From: Oscillospiraceae bacterium
GTDB lineage: Bacteria; Bacillota; Clostridia; Oscillospirales; Acutalibacteraceae
DNA: 64,000 nucleotides
Assembly: GCA_902769255.1 (NCBI GenBank)
Contig: CACXOM010000002.1
Span: 124,001-188,000, forward strand
Direction: 5' to 3'
Below the pieces are notes generated by a model. That model was not told the origin of the DNA and ran no database searches. It was given only the letters and a program-made list of their open reading frames with translations. Below are positions 1-9,593 of the stretch, in pieces. Within the stretch, counting starts at the first letter, position 1. Every line of letters starts with the position of its first letter. Position numbers and translations under genes: made by a program.

Positions 1-2529
1 GAAAAATCAGCTCAAAAGAACGAAGAACTTGAAAAAGAATTAGAAAAGTTAGATTCTGTTTCGGGCGATTCTGGCGATTTTTCTGAAAAAATTTCTGATA
101 AAAACAAAACAGTAAACGAATTAAACGAAAAAATTTCAAAATGCAAAATTGATTTAACTGCTTCTAAAACTGCGATAGGTGAAATTGACTCTTCTTTTGA
201 AAATTACGAAGACACCGTTAAAAAGATTAAAGAATATCTTGAAGATATTGAAATTGAAATTGAAGATTGCAAGGCTGATATTGATGATTGCGACAAAACA
301 ATTTCAGAATGTAACAATGTTATAGGCGGCTACAAATTAAAAGTAGAAAAACGAGAAGAAAAAATTAAAGCGTTGACTGATGAAATATATTCAAAAACGC
401 TTGATTGCGCCGAATTTTCAAGAAGAATTAAGATTTTAGAAGAACTTGAGCGAAATCTTGACGGATTTAATTATGCCGTAAAACAAGTTTATAACGCTTC
501 TAAAAAGGGTGAAATTAAAGGTGTTCACGGACCTGTTTCTAAATTAATTGAAGTATTAGATGAATATTCAACCGCAATTGAAACTGCGCTTGGCGCTTCT
601 ATGCAAAACATTGTAGTTTCTAATGAGGAATACGCTAAAAAGGCGATTGAATTTTTGAAAAGAAATAAAGCGGGAAGAGCAACATTTTTACCGCTTACTT
701 CTATTCACCCTAATCCGCTAAAAGATAAAGCGGTAGAAAACAGTTTTGGCTTTGTCGGCTTTGCTGATGAACTTGTAACTACCAAAAAAGAGTATAAAGA
801 TATTATAAGTTGGTTGCTTGGCAGAACAGTTGTTGCGGAAGATATTGACTGCGCAGTAACAATGGCTAAAAAGTTTAATTATAAGTTTAAAATAGTTACA
901 CTTGACGGTCAGGTAGTAAATCCGGGCGGCTCGCTCACAGGTGGTTCTGTTGCTAAAAACGCAGGACTTATTAACAGAACAAAACAAATTGAAACTTTAA
1001 AAGAAAAGATTAAAACAACCGAAAAAGAGGTAAATTCTCTTAAATTACAACTTGAATCTTTGCAAAAAGAAAGTGAAGAATATAATTTTTCTAACGCCGA
1101 AAGAGAGCAAAATTTAAAAACGGCAAATGAAGATAAAATAAGATTGTTGGGTGAATTGAAACTTTTAGAAGAACAATATAACACTAATAAAGTGAATCTT
1201 GACAATTTAGTTTTATCAAAAGAGAATTCTTCTGTAAGAATAAAAGAGTTAAACGATAACATTTTAAAACTCGAAAAACTTTTAACTGATTTGGATGAAG
1301 AAAAAGAAAAAGAAGAAAAATCTATTGATTTGTTGCTTTCAAATAAAGATAAACTCTCAAATTCAAAATCGGAAATTTCTGAAAAAGTTTCTAATATTAG
1401 ATTTGAAATTATTTCATTTTCAAAAGATATTGTTAATTTGCAAGATGCAATTAACCAAATAAAAGAAACAAAAAACAACAGACAAGGCAGAATTAACGAC
1501 CTTAACTCCGAAATAATTGAACTTGAACAGAAAAATAAATCGGAGCAAGAAGAAATCGACAGGCTCACTCAAGTTTCAAAAGGTTTCTTTGAAAAGTCGG
1601 AATCAATTGAAGAAGAAATTAAAAAATTGACCGAAAAAAGAAATCAACTTGAACAAGCTAATCTTAATTCGAGAAATGTTGAGCGTGAAAAATCGCAAGA
1701 TAAAGAGCGTTTGTCTGGCGAACTTGCAAGACTTACCGAGCGAAAAGAGTCGCTTGAAAAGCACTATTCCGACATTATTTCAAAACTTTATGATGAGTAT
1801 GAACTTACAAAAACACAAGCAGAAGAAATAGGATTTCATATTGATGATGTTTCGGCGGCGACTAAACGCTTAAATGAAATTAAAGCAAAAATTCGCTCGT
1901 TAGGCGCAGTAAATGTTTCGGCGATTGAGGAATACAAGGAAGTTTCAGAGCGCTATGAATATATGCTTGCTCAAATTAACGATGTTGAAAAATCTTCTGC
2001 CGAACTCAAAAGCATTATTAGCGGACTTACCAAAAAAATGGAAGAAATGTTCACCGAAAAATTTGTTGTTATCGCAAGTAATTTTACAAGCGTTTTCAAA
2101 GAATTGTTCGGCGGCGGCAATGCGCAGTTGCAACTGACTAACCCTGACAATGTGTTGGAATCAGGTATTGATATTATCGCTCAACCGCCGGGAAAAAATA
2201 TTTCTATAATTGAGCAACTTTCAGGTGGCGAAAAAGCGCTTATAGCGGTATCAATCTATTTTGCTATTATGAAAGTAAATCCTCCGCCGTTTTGTTTGCT
2301 TGACGAGGTTGAGGCGGCGCTTGATGAGGTTAATGTTGATAAAGTGGCTTCATATTTGCGCAAAATGAGTTCAAAAACACAGTTTATTGTAATTACTCAC
2401 AGACGAGGCACGATGGAAGAGGCAGACGTGCTTTACGGTGTTACAATGCAAGAAAAAGGCGTTTCAAAACTGCTTTCAATTGATGTTTCGGAAATTGAAA
2501 AAACACTTAAAACAAAAGTGGTAAAATAA
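1..2529 (+). CDS. smc: Chromosome segregation protein SMC, 3' part (5' end outside window)
   Basis: The ATPase arm-and-hinge protein that organises and segregates the chromosome with ScpAB. The frame is open from the first base, so the N-terminal ATPase head (Walker A) and the start of the first coil lie upstream; about 842 residues are visible against roughly 1190 in the family. Visible in order: Glu/Lys-rich coiled coil, a hinge (from the HGPVSKLIEV stretch near 530 to the GGSLTGG glycine run near 930), a long second coil, and the C-terminal head with the ABC signature LSGGEKALIA, Walker B CLLDEVEAALD and the ITHRRGTME H-loop. A TTG at 373 is internal and is not the start. It precedes ftsY by 9 bp, the usual smc-ftsY arrangement of Firmicutes. 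Confidence 0.97.
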   Translation, partial: EKSAQKNEELEKELEKLDSVSGDSGDFSEKISDKNKTVNELNEKISKCKIDLTASKTAIGEIDSSFENYEDTVKKIKEYLEDIEIEIEDCKADIDDCDKTISECNNVIGGYKLKVEKREEKIKALTDEIYSKTLDCAEFSRRIKILEELERNLDGFNYAVKQVYNASKKGEIKGVHGPVSKLIEVLDEYSTAIETALGASMQNIVVSNEEYAKKAIEFLKRNKAGRATFLPLTSIHPNPLKDKAVENSFGFVGFADELVTTKKEYKDIISWLLGRTVVAEDIDCAVTMAKKFNYKFKIVTLDGQVVNPGGSLTGGSVAKNAGLINRTKQIETLKEKIKTTEKEVNSLKLQLESLQKESEEYNFSNAEREQNLKTANEDKIRLLGELKLLEEQYNTNKVNLDNLVLSKENSSVRIKELNDNILKLEKLLTDLDEEKEKEEKSIDLLLSNKDKLSNSKSEISEKVSNIRFEIISFSKDIVNLQDAINQIKETKNNRQGRINDLNSEIIELEQKNKSEQEEIDRLTQVSKGFFEKSESIEEEIKKLTEKRNQLEQANLNSRNVEREKSQDKERLSGELARLTERKESLEKHYSDIISKLYDEYELTKTQAEEIGFHIDDVSAATKRLNEIKAKIRSLGAVNVSAIEEYKEVSERYEYMLAQINDVEKSSAELKSIISGLTKKMEEMFTEKFVVIASNFTSVFKELFGGGNAQLQLTNPDNVLESGIDIIAQPPGKNISIIEQLSGGEKALIAVSIYFAIMKVNPPPFCLLDEVEAALDEVNVDKVASYLRKMSSKTQFIVITHRRGTMEEADVLYGVTMQEKGVSKLLSIDVSEIEKTLKTKVVK

Positions 2530-2538
2530 GGAGATAAA

Positions 2539-3456
2539 ATGGGACTATTCAGCAAAATCAGTAACGGTCTTAAAAAGACGAGAGATAATTTTTCGAGTGC
2601 GGTAAACTCTATTGTTTCTTCATTTACAAAAATAGATGAAGAATTGTTTGAAGAACTCGAAGAAACTTTAATTTTAGCAGATACAGGCGTTGAAACCGCT
2701 ACCGCTATTTGTGATGAATTAAGAAAAAGAGTTAAGAGTGAAAGAGTAACAGACCCAAATCAAATTACCGAAATGTTAGAACAGGTTATAGTCGATTTTA
2801 TGAGCGTTGACAACTCAATTAAAACCGACACTAAACCTTCGTTAATTTTAGTAATCGGCGTAAACGGTGTTGGTAAAACAACTTCAATCGGTAAAATGGC
2901 GCATAGATTTAAAGATGAGGGCAAGTCTGTTATACTTGGCGCAGCTGATACATTTAGAGCAGCAGCTGCTGAACAACTTACAATTTGGGCTGAGCGCGCA
3001 GGTGTACCAATAATAAAACACGGCGAAGGCGCAGACCCTTCTGCTGTAGTTTTTGACACCATTGCCGCAGCAAAAGCGAGAAATTCTGATGTAATAATTT
3101 GCGATACCGCAGGAAGACTTCATAACAAGAAAAATCTTATGGAAGAACTTTCAAAAATGTCAAGAATTATTAGCAGAGAATTGCCTGATGCTGATGTTGA
3201 AGTTTTGCTTGTTTTAGATGCAACAACAGGGCAAAACGCTGTTAATCAGGCAAAAATTTTCAAAGAGGCAGCAGGAATTACAGGTATTATTTTGACAAAA
3301 TTAGACGGTACCGCAAAAGGCGGCGTTGTTATTGCAATTAACAAAGAACTCGGTATTCCTGTTAAATTAATCGGCGTTGGCGAGCAAATTGACGATTTAC
3401 AAGATTTTTCGCCTGAACAATTTGCAAAAGCGCTTTTCGGCAAAGAGGATGAGTAA
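2539..3456 (+). CDS. ftsY: Signal recognition particle receptor FtsY
   Basis: Membrane-associated SRP receptor GTPase that docks SRP-ribosome complexes at the translocon. The 305 residues begin with an alpha-helical N domain (about 1-95) without the long acidic extension seen in E. coli. The G domain carries the P-loop GVNGVGKTT (about 107-115), the [11 protein letters not shown] box, DTAGR and [15 protein letters not shown] ribosome site precedes the ATG. It is flanked by smc and by rdgB, which starts at the very next base, so the three are probably co-transcribed. Confidence 0.97.
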   Translation: MGLFSKISNGLKKTRDNFSSAVNSIVSSFTKIDEELFEELEETLILADTGVETATAICDELRKRVKSERVTDPNQITEMLEQVIVDFMSVDNSIKTDTKPSLILVIGVNGVGKTTSIGKMAHRFKDEGKSVILGAADTFRAAAAEQLTIWAERAGVPIIKHGEGADPSAVVFDTIAAAKARNSDVIICDTAGRLHNKKNLMEELSKMSRIISRELPDADVEVLLVLDATTGQNAVNQAKIFKEAAGITGIILTKLDGTAKGGVVIAINKELGIPVKLIGVGEQIDDLQDFSPEQFAKALFGKEDE

Positions 3457-4050
3457 ATGAAGTTTATTATTGCAAGTAAAAATAAAAAGAAAATTGCGGA
3501 ATTAGAGAGAATTTTAAATCCACTCGGAATTACCGCTGTTACAGAAGATGACTTAAATATAATAATTCCCGAAGTTGATGAAACCGGTTCAACATTTAGC
3601 GAAAATGCCTTTTTAAAAGCAAATTCCGCTTCTCTTGCAAGTGGTTTGCCGGCAATTGCTGATGATTCGGGACTTTGCGTTGATGCACTTGGCGGCGAGC
3701 CGGGTATTTATTCTTCTCGTTATTCAGGCGAGGGTGCGAACGATAAGAAAAACAATGATTTATTAATTGAAAAATTAAAAGATGTAAAAAAAGAAAACAG
3801 AAACGCAAAATTCTGTTGCGCTATTTGCGTTGTATTTCCAAACGGTGATAAAATTGAGTGTTTTGGCGAGTGTAAAGGTTCAATCGGCTTTGAGCCAAAA
3901 GGCGAAAACGGTTTTGGTTATGACCCTTACTTTTATGTAGGCGAGAAATCCTTTGCCGAACTTTCTTCTTGCGAAAAAGATAAAATCAGTCACCGAGGAA
4001 ATGCACTTCGAGAATTAAAAACAAAATTAAAGGAGTATTTAGATGCTTAA
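3457..4050 (+). CDS. rdgB: XTP/dITP diphosphatase (RdgB/HAM1 family)
   Basis: House-cleaning nucleotidase that hydrolyses XTP, dITP and ITP to monophosphates, keeping deaminated purines out of nucleic acids. The 197 residues start with the family's ASKNKKKIAELERIL motif. They contain DDSGLCVDALGGEPGIYSSR around residues 68-87, and the C-terminal GENGFGYDPYF and SHRGNALREL motifs. The ATG directly abuts the ftsY stop, and the 3' end overlaps yhbY by 8 bp, which points to translational coupling. Confidence 0.95.
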   Translation: MKFIIASKNKKKIAELERILNPLGITAVTEDDLNIIIPEVDETGSTFSENAFLKANSASLASGLPAIADDSGLCVDALGGEPGIYSSRYSGEGANDKKNNDLLIEKLKDVKKENRNAKFCCAICVVFPNGDKIECFGECKGSIGFEPKGENGFGYDPYFYVGEKSFAELSSCEKDKISHRGNALRELKTKLKEYLDA

Positions 4051-4351
4051 CAGTAAACAAAGAGCATATTTAAGAGGGCTTGCTAATAATTATGAAACCC
4101 TTTTTCAAGTTGGTAAGGAAGGCGTTAGTGATAATTTGGTAAAACAAGTTAGCGATGCGCTTAACAAAAGGGAGTTAATAAAAATCAATTCGCTTGAAAA
4201 TTCGCCTGCAACACCTAAAGAACTTGCAAATGAAATTGCAAACAAAGCAAATTGCGATGTTGTTCAGGTAATTGGCAGAAGAATGATTTTTTATAAGAGA
4301 AACAACAAGGAACCTAAAATAATTCTTCCGAAAGTTAAAAAACAGTTATGA
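4043..4351 (+). CDS. yhbY: CRM-domain RNA-binding protein YhbY
   Basis: Small pre-50S ribosome-associated RNA-binding protein of the CRM (YhbY) family, thought to help late large-subunit assembly. The 102 residues show the family start LNSKQRAYLRGLAN, a GKEGVSDN segment (the GxxG-like loop), and the ELIKIN and VVQVIGRRMIFYK strands. It overlaps rdgB and nadD by a few bases each. Pairing with nadD and yqeK is usual in Firmicutes and supports the call. Confidence 0.93.
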   Translation: MLNSKQRAYLRGLANNYETLFQVGKEGVSDNLVKQVSDALNKRELIKINSLENSPATPKELANEIANKANCDVVQVIGRRMIFYKRNNKEPKIILPKVKKQL

Positions 4352-4947
4352 AAATTGCAATTTACGGCGGAGCGTTTAACCCCGTTCATTTAGGACATAT
4401 TCAGATTGTCAAAAGTGTTCAGTCTAAATATGACTTTAACAAAATTCTTATTATTCCGAGTAAAATTTCACCGCATAAATCGAGCGATGAATTAGTTTCG
4501 GCTGAACACAGACTAAATATGTGCAAATTAGCGTTTAAAGATGTTGAAAACTGTGAAGTTAGCGATATTGAAATTTGTAGCGATGGCATAAGCTACACTT
4601 ACAAAACGCTCGAAAAATTAAAACAGCGGTATAATGACGTGCAAATTTACTTAATTTGCGGGTCTGATATGTTCTTAACATTGTTAAATTGGAAAGAATA
4701 TAAAAAAATATTTCAAATGTCAAAAATTTTGGCTTTTGCAAGAGACAATGAGAATATTGATAAGATTTTGGATTATAAAAAATTGATTGAAGAAAAGGGT
4801 GCTTGCGTTGAACTTTGTAAAGATGAAATTGTGCCTTATTCTTCAACGCAAATTAGGAATGCTATAAAAAATAATCAAAACATTGAAAAATTTGTTTGTA
4901 AAGAAGTTTTTAATTATATTAAAGAACATAATTTTTATAAAAAATGA
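4348..4947 (+). CDS. nadD: Nicotinate-nucleotide adenylyltransferase
   Basis: Adenylates nicotinate mononucleotide to deamido-NAD in NAD synthesis. The 199 residues hold the nucleotidyltransferase signature YGGAFNPVHLGHI near the N terminus (GxFxPxHxGH) and the C-terminal YSSTQIRNAI motif (SSTxIR). The length is typical. The start overlaps the end of yhbY by 4 bp (ATGA), and the stop lies just before the yqeK start. Confidence 0.95.
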   Translation: MKIAIYGGAFNPVHLGHIQIVKSVQSKYDFNKILIIPSKISPHKSSDELVSAEHRLNMCKLAFKDVENCEVSDIEICSDGISYTYKTLEKLKQRYNDVQIYLICGSDMFLTLLNWKEYKKIFQMSKILAFARDNENIDKILDYKKLIEEKGACVELCKDEIVPYSSTQIRNAIKNNQNIEKFVCKEVFNYIKEHNFYKK

Positions 4948-4955
4948 GGAAGTTT

Positions 4956-5528
4956 ATGAAAAACAATCTAAATGCTTATATTGAATATTTGCAAAATAAT
5001 CTTGATAAAAAAAGATTTAAACACAGCTTAAATGTTGCTGAAGAATCTGTTAAACTTGCCGAAAAATACGGTTATAATAAAGATAAAGCTTATCTTTGTG
5101 GTCTGTTGCACGACATTTGTAAAAATGAAAGCAAAGAAAATATGTTGCAAATGTTCAAGGAATTTGGTATAATATTAGATGATATTCAAAAGAGTCAATA
5201 TAAACTTTGGCACGCTATATTAGGCGCTAAATTTATAACAGAAAAATTCGGTATTGATGATGTTGAAATTGTTGAGGCAATCAGATATCATACAACTGGC
5301 AGAGCAAATATGACAAAACTCGACAAAATTCTTTATTTGGCGGATTTTATTTCTGCTGACAGAGATTTTGAAGGTGTTGAAAAGTTGCGTGAATTTGCTT
5401 ATTTTAATTTAGATGTTGCAATTCTTGAGTGTTTTAAATTTTCTATAAATGAGTTGTGTTCTATGAACAAACCTATACACATTGACACTTTAGAAGGTTA
5501 TAATTTTTTGATATTTAACAGGAAGTAG
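4956..5528 (+). CDS. yqeK: YqeK-type HD-domain hydrolase
   Basis: HD-superfamily protein. The YqeK family is known as a symmetrical diadenosine-tetraphosphate hydrolase. About 190 residues, with a metal-binding H...HD pattern: KHSLNVAEESV, then GLLHDICKNE, then LWHAILGA and IRYHTTG. An in-frame ATG at 4944 exists, but the GAGGA ribosome site sits at about 4946-4950, so ATG 4956 is the better start. It follows nadD immediately, as in many Firmicutes. Confidence 0.92.
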   Translation: MKNNLNAYIEYLQNNLDKKRFKHSLNVAEESVKLAEKYGYNKDKAYLCGLLHDICKNESKENMLQMFKEFGIILDDIQKSQYKLWHAILGAKFITEKFGIDDVEIVEAIRYHTTGRANMTKLDKILYLADFISADRDFEGVEKLREFAYFNLDVAILECFKFSINELCSMNKPIHIDTLEGYNFLIFNRK

Positions 5529-5569
5529 ATTTTTACGACTTTTAAAATAGATAATAAGGAGAGTTTATT

Positions 5570-6799
5570 ATGAACAATAGAAAATCTTCAGATGAATTAA
5601 AAAGAAAACCAAACAGAAGAAAAAATAGTTTTAATAAAAATAATTATAGAAAAACAAGTAGTAATTATGATAATGAGATATATTCTCATTCTAAAGATAA
5701 ATCTTTTGATTTATCTAAAATAGGGAATAGGGCAAAAAATCAAAAATCACGAAAAATGAGGATTTTGACAAATGTTATTTTGTCGATTGTTTTGGTAATT
5801 TCTTCTTTATCGGCAGCTGCTTTTACTGCTTTAGAGTTAGATTTGCTTAAAAAAGACGATATCGACCAAAAAGAAAGTAAAGTATACGAAGATATTAAAG
5901 TATCAATTAACGAAAATGTTTCTTATTTTTTGATTTGCGGTCTTAATGATAATTTAACCGATATTATTATGGTTGGCTGTTATGATTTGAAAAAGAATAG
6001 ATTAAACATTCTTCAAATTCCACGTGATACTTTTGTTGGTGATGTTGTTTCCGGTAAAATTAATGCTGTTTACAGAAACCCACGTCAAGGCGAATCGAGA
6101 ATTAAAGCTATGATGAGATGTGTCAACTCAAGATTTGGCTTACCTGTTGACCATTATGTTACTCTAACAATTAAAGGTACTGAAAAAATTATTGATATTA
6201 TCGGCGGTGTTGATATTAAGTTAGATAAAGATTACAATCTTATTGACGATACAACAAAGCCACAGCAAAAGAAATTCTTCAAAAAAGGAAAAGTTCATTT
6301 AGATGGTCAATGGGCAACCGCTCTTATAAGACACAGAAAATCTTTTGCACAAGGCGATTTGGGACGACTTAAAAACCAAAGAGCAATTTATGCCGCTATT
6401 TTAAAGAAACTTTTAGCTGTTTCCGGCACAGAATTGGCACAAATTGTTACAAGTTGTATGAACGAGTTATCTACTGATTTAACTTTAGGTCTTGCGCTTG
6501 GTTACGCTGATAAAGCACATTCGCTAAGCCTTAAAAAAGTTAATATTATTTCGTTGCCGGGTCAAACCGCAACTATTGGCGGACTTTCTTGTTGGGTATG
6601 CCACAAACAAGAAACGGTTGATTTGTTGAATAAGAATTTCTTGCCTTATGATAAAAAACTTACAACTAGTGATTTAAGCATTATTGATTATGCTGACAGA
6701 GGCACTTCATATAACAGAGATTATGAGTCGTTTATGAAAGGCGGTTCTTTAGATAATTTTGACAGAGACGCCGAAAATACTACTTCAAATGCAAGCTAA
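5570..6799 (+). CDS. LytR-CpsA-Psr (LCP) family cell-wall ligase
   Basis: LCP proteins transfer teichoic acids or other polymers from lipid carriers to peptidoglycan on the outer face of the membrane. The 409 residues begin with a basic, Asn/Lys-rich cytoplasmic tail (about 1-65) and one membrane segment (about 66-90, ILTNVILSIVLVISSLSAAA). The LCP domain follows with LTDIIMVG, the lipid-phosphate-binding stretch ILQIPRDTFVG, KINAVYR and IIGGVDI. The ATG follows an AAGGAGAG ribosome site. The gene sits between yqeK and rsfS, a common placement in clostridia. The exact polymer substrate cannot be told. Confidence 0.9.
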   Translation: MNNRKSSDELKRKPNRRKNSFNKNNYRKTSSNYDNEIYSHSKDKSFDLSKIGNRAKNQKSRKMRILTNVILSIVLVISSLSAAAFTALELDLLKKDDIDQKESKVYEDIKVSINENVSYFLICGLNDNLTDIIMVGCYDLKKNRLNILQIPRDTFVGDVVSGKINAVYRNPRQGESRIKAMMRCVNSRFGLPVDHYVTLTIKGTEKIIDIIGGVDIKLDKDYNLIDDTTKPQQKKFFKKGKVHLDGQWATALIRHRKSFAQGDLGRLKNQRAIYAAILKKLLAVSGTELAQIVTSCMNELSTDLTLGLALGYADKAHSLSLKKVNIISLPGQTATIGGLSCWVCHKQETVDLLNKNFLPYDKKLTTSDLSIIDYADRGTSYNRDYESFMKGGSLDNFDRDAENTTSNAS

Positions 6800-6808
6800 G
6801 GAGATAAA

Positions 6809-7162
6809 ATGGAAGCGATTAAAAAAGTTGAAACTGTTGTAAAAGCAATAGACAGTAAAAAAGGCTTTGATATTAAAGCAATAAAAATAGATGATTTAAC
6901 AATTTTAGGTGATTATTTCATAATTGCATCGGGTTCTTCATCAACTCAGGTTCGTGCACTTGCCGATGAGGTTGATGAAAAAATGTCCGAACAAGGAATT
7001 GAGCCTAATCACATAGAGGGCAAAACAAGCGGTTGGATTTTGCTTGATTACGGTGATGTTGTTGTGCATGTTTTCACCAAAGATGAAAGAGAGTTTTACT
7101 CTTTGGAAGAAAAGTGGAAAGACGGCACAGAAATTGATATAAATGATTTTATCGTTAAATAA
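6809..7162 (+). CDS. rsfS: Ribosome silencing factor RsfS
   Basis: Binds uL14 on the 50S subunit and blocks subunit joining when nutrients are short (RsfS/YbeB/iojap family). The 117 residues show DYFIIASGSSSTQVRALADEV, HIEGKTSGWILLDYGDVVVHVF and the REFYSLEEKW end, all diagnostic. A GGAG site lies 6 bp upstream. It follows the LCP gene by 9 bp and precedes leuS by 15 bp. Confidence 0.96.
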   Translation: MEAIKKVETVVKAIDSKKGFDIKAIKIDDLTILGDYFIIASGSSSTQVRALADEVDEKMSEQGIEPNHIEGKTSGWILLDYGDVVVHVFTKDEREFYSLEEKWKDGTEIDINDFIVK

Positions 7163-7177
7163 AAAGGGGTTTTTTAA

Positions 7178-9583
7178 TTGAATTACGATTTTAAATCTGT
7201 TGAACAAAAATGGCAAAAAATTTGGGAAGAAAACAAAACTTTTGAGGCGAAAGAAGATTATTCTAAACCAAAATTCTACTCATTAGTTGAGTTTCCTTAT
7301 CCTTCGGGAGCCGGTATGCATGTAGGTCACATTAAAGCATATTCCGGACTTGAAGTTGTTTCAAGAAAACGCAGACTTCAAGGCTATAATGTGCTTTTTC
7401 CACTTGGTTTTGATGCTTACGGCTTGCCGACTGAAAACTATGCTATTAAAACGGGTATTCACCCGAGAAAAGTTACAGATGACAACATAAAGAAATTTAC
7501 TTCACAACTTAAAAGAGTAGGTTTTTCTTTTGACTGGTCAAAAACAATTGACACAACCGATGAAAACTATTATAAGTGGACACAATGGATTTTCTTGAAA
7601 ATGTTTGAGAAAGGTCTTGCTTTTAGAGATAAAACTTTAATTAACTATTGTCCTTCTTGTAAAGTTGTTTTATCAAACGAAGACTCACAAGGTGGTAAAT
7701 GTGATATTTGCCACAGTCCTATAGTTCAAAAATCAAAAGATGTTTGGTATTTAAGAATTACCGATTATGCCGATAAACTTTTAGAGGGTCTTGACGAGGT
7801 TGATTATTTGCCAAATGTCAGACTTCAACAGGAAAATTGGATTGGTAAATCAACAGGTGCTTTTGTTGATTTTTCGTTAAAACAGGTTGATGAAAAATTA
7901 AAAATTTACACAACCAGACCTGATACTTTATTTGGTGTAACTTTTATGGTAATTGCGCCTGAACACCCGATAATTGAAAAATATAAAGAAAAAATTGCAA
8001 ATTACAATGAACTTGTTGATTATAAGAACGAGTGCGCTAAAAAAACAGAATTTGAGCGTACTCAACTTGTAAAAGAAAAAACAGGCGTAAAAATTGAAGG
8101 TATTTCCGCAATTAACCCTATTAATGATAAAGAAATTCCAATTTATATATCTGATTATGTTATGATGGGTTACGGTACAGGCGCTATTATGGCGGTACCT
8201 GCACATGATGAAAGAGATTATGATTTTGCTAAAAAATTCGGTATTGATATTGTCGAAGTTTTAAAAGGCGGCGATATTACAAAAGAGGCTTATACCGAAA
8301 GTGGCGAACATGTAAATTCAGGCTTTTTAAACGGCATTGTCGATAAAGACGAGGCAATTAATAAAGCAATCGAGTATCTCGCAGAAAAAGGTATTGGCGA
8401 AAAAGGTGTTCAGTATAAAATGAAAGACTGGGCGTTTAACCGCCAAAGATATTGGGGCGAGCCTATTCCTATTGTTTATTGCGAAAAATGCGGAATGGTG
8501 CCTGTTCCTTATGAAGAGTTACCTTTGAAATTGCCTAAAGTTGATGAATTTAAACCGGGTCAAGACGGTGAAAGCCCACTTGCAAAGGTTGAAGGTTTCG
8601 TAAAATGCAAATGCCCGAAATGCGGAGCTGATGCTAAAAGAGAAACTGATACAATGCCTCAATGGGCTGGTTCTTCGTGGTATTTCTTAAGATATATTGA
8701 CCCTAAAAACGATAAAGAATTTGCCGATAAAGATAAACTTAAATATTGGATGCCTGTTGATTGGTACAACGGCGGTATGGAGCATGTTACCCGTCACTTG
8801 ATTTATTCAAGATTTTGGCACAGATTTCTTTATGATTTGGGCGAAGTTCCTTGTAAAGAGCCATATGCTAAAAGAACTGCGCAAGGTTTAATTTTAGGAC
8901 CGGACGGCGATAAAATGTCAAAATCAAAAGGCAATGTAGTTGACCCGAATGATGTTGTTGACGAATACGGTGCAGATGTTCTTCGTACTTATGTTTTGTT
9001 TATGGGCGACTATGAAAAAGCAGCTCCTTGGTCAAAAGATGCTGTTAAAGGTTGTAAAAGATTTATCGATAGAACATTCGCTTTGCTTGACATTTTAAAT
9101 GATAATGAAGAGTATTCTGAAAAATTGGAATCATCTTTCCATAAAACAATTAAAAAAGTTTCAAGCGATATTGAAAATCTTAAATATAACACAGCAATTG
9201 CTTCGCTTATGACGCTGTTAAACGAAATTTATTCGGCAGGCGAAATAACAAGACAAGATTTAAAAACATTTATTCTTTTGCTTAATCCTTTTGCTCCTCA
9301 TATTACCGAGGAAATGTGGCAGGTTGCAAACTTCGGCGGTATGCTTAACCAAGCAAAATGGCCGGAGTACGATGAGGCAAAATGTATTGACTCTACAATA
9401 GAAATTGTTGTTCAGGTTAACGGCAAATTAAAAGCAAAATTAACCGTAAACGCTGACAGTTCGCAAGATGAAATCTTGCAAATTGCTAAAAGCGATGAAA
9501 AAGTTAAATCTGCAATTGACGGTAAAAACATAGTAAAAGAAATTTACGTAAAAGGTAAATTAGTAAATATTGTTGCAAAATAA
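7178..9583 (+). CDS. leuS: Leucyl-tRNA synthetase
   Basis: Class I aminoacyl-tRNA synthetase charging tRNA-Leu. The 801 residues have the bacterial layout: PYPSGAGMHVGH (HIGH box), a zinc-binding CPSC...CDIC insert, the CP1 editing domain with TTRPDTLFG and MAVPAHDERD, a second Cys cluster (CEKC...CPKC), WAGSSWYFLRY, the DKMSKSKGNVV loop, and the anticodon-binding and C-terminal domains. The start is TTG at 7178 behind an AAAGGGG ribosome site; no ATG is better placed. The gene overlaps no neighbour and leads into the GH5 gene. Confidence 0.97.
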   Translation: MNYDFKSVEQKWQKIWEENKTFEAKEDYSKPKFYSLVEFPYPSGAGMHVGHIKAYSGLEVVSRKRRLQGYNVLFPLGFDAYGLPTENYAIKTGIHPRKVTDDNIKKFTSQLKRVGFSFDWSKTIDTTDENYYKWTQWIFLKMFEKGLAFRDKTLINYCPSCKVVLSNEDSQGGKCDICHSPIVQKSKDVWYLRITDYADKLLEGLDEVDYLPNVRLQQENWIGKSTGAFVDFSLKQVDEKLKIYTTRPDTLFGVTFMVIAPEHPIIEKYKEKIANYNELVDYKNECAKKTEFERTQLVKEKTGVKIEGISAINPINDKEIPIYISDYVMMGYGTGAIMAVPAHDERDYDFAKKFGIDIVEVLKGGDITKEAYTESGEHVNSGFLNGIVDKDEAINKAIEYLAEKGIGEKGVQYKMKDWAFNRQRYWGEPIPIVYCEKCGMVPVPYEELPLKLPKVDEFKPGQDGESPLAKVEGFVKCKCPKCGADAKRETDTMPQWAGSSWYFLRYIDPKNDKEFADKDKLKYWMPVDWYNGGMEHVTRHLIYSRFWHRFLYDLGEVPCKEPYAKRTAQGLILGPDGDKMSKSKGNVVDPNDVVDEYGADVLRTYVLFMGDYEKAAPWSKDAVKGCKRFIDRTFALLDILNDNEEYSEKLESSFHKTIKKVSSDIENLKYNTAIASLMTLLNEIYSAGEITRQDLKTFILLLNPFAPHITEEMWQVANFGGMLNQAKWPEYDEAKCIDSTIEIVVQVNGKLKAKLTVNADSSQDEILQIAKSDEKVKSAIDGKNIVKEIYVKGKLVNIVAK

Positions 9584-9593
9584 AGGTGCTTTT

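Noticed and set aside
909-1568. A long minus-strand frame inside smc, and similar frames elsewhere (e.g. 61360-61686 plus in leuC)
   Set aside because: They are shadows of strongly supported genes on the other strand, with Ser/Phe- or Cys/His-rich unlikely proteins and no ribosome sites.
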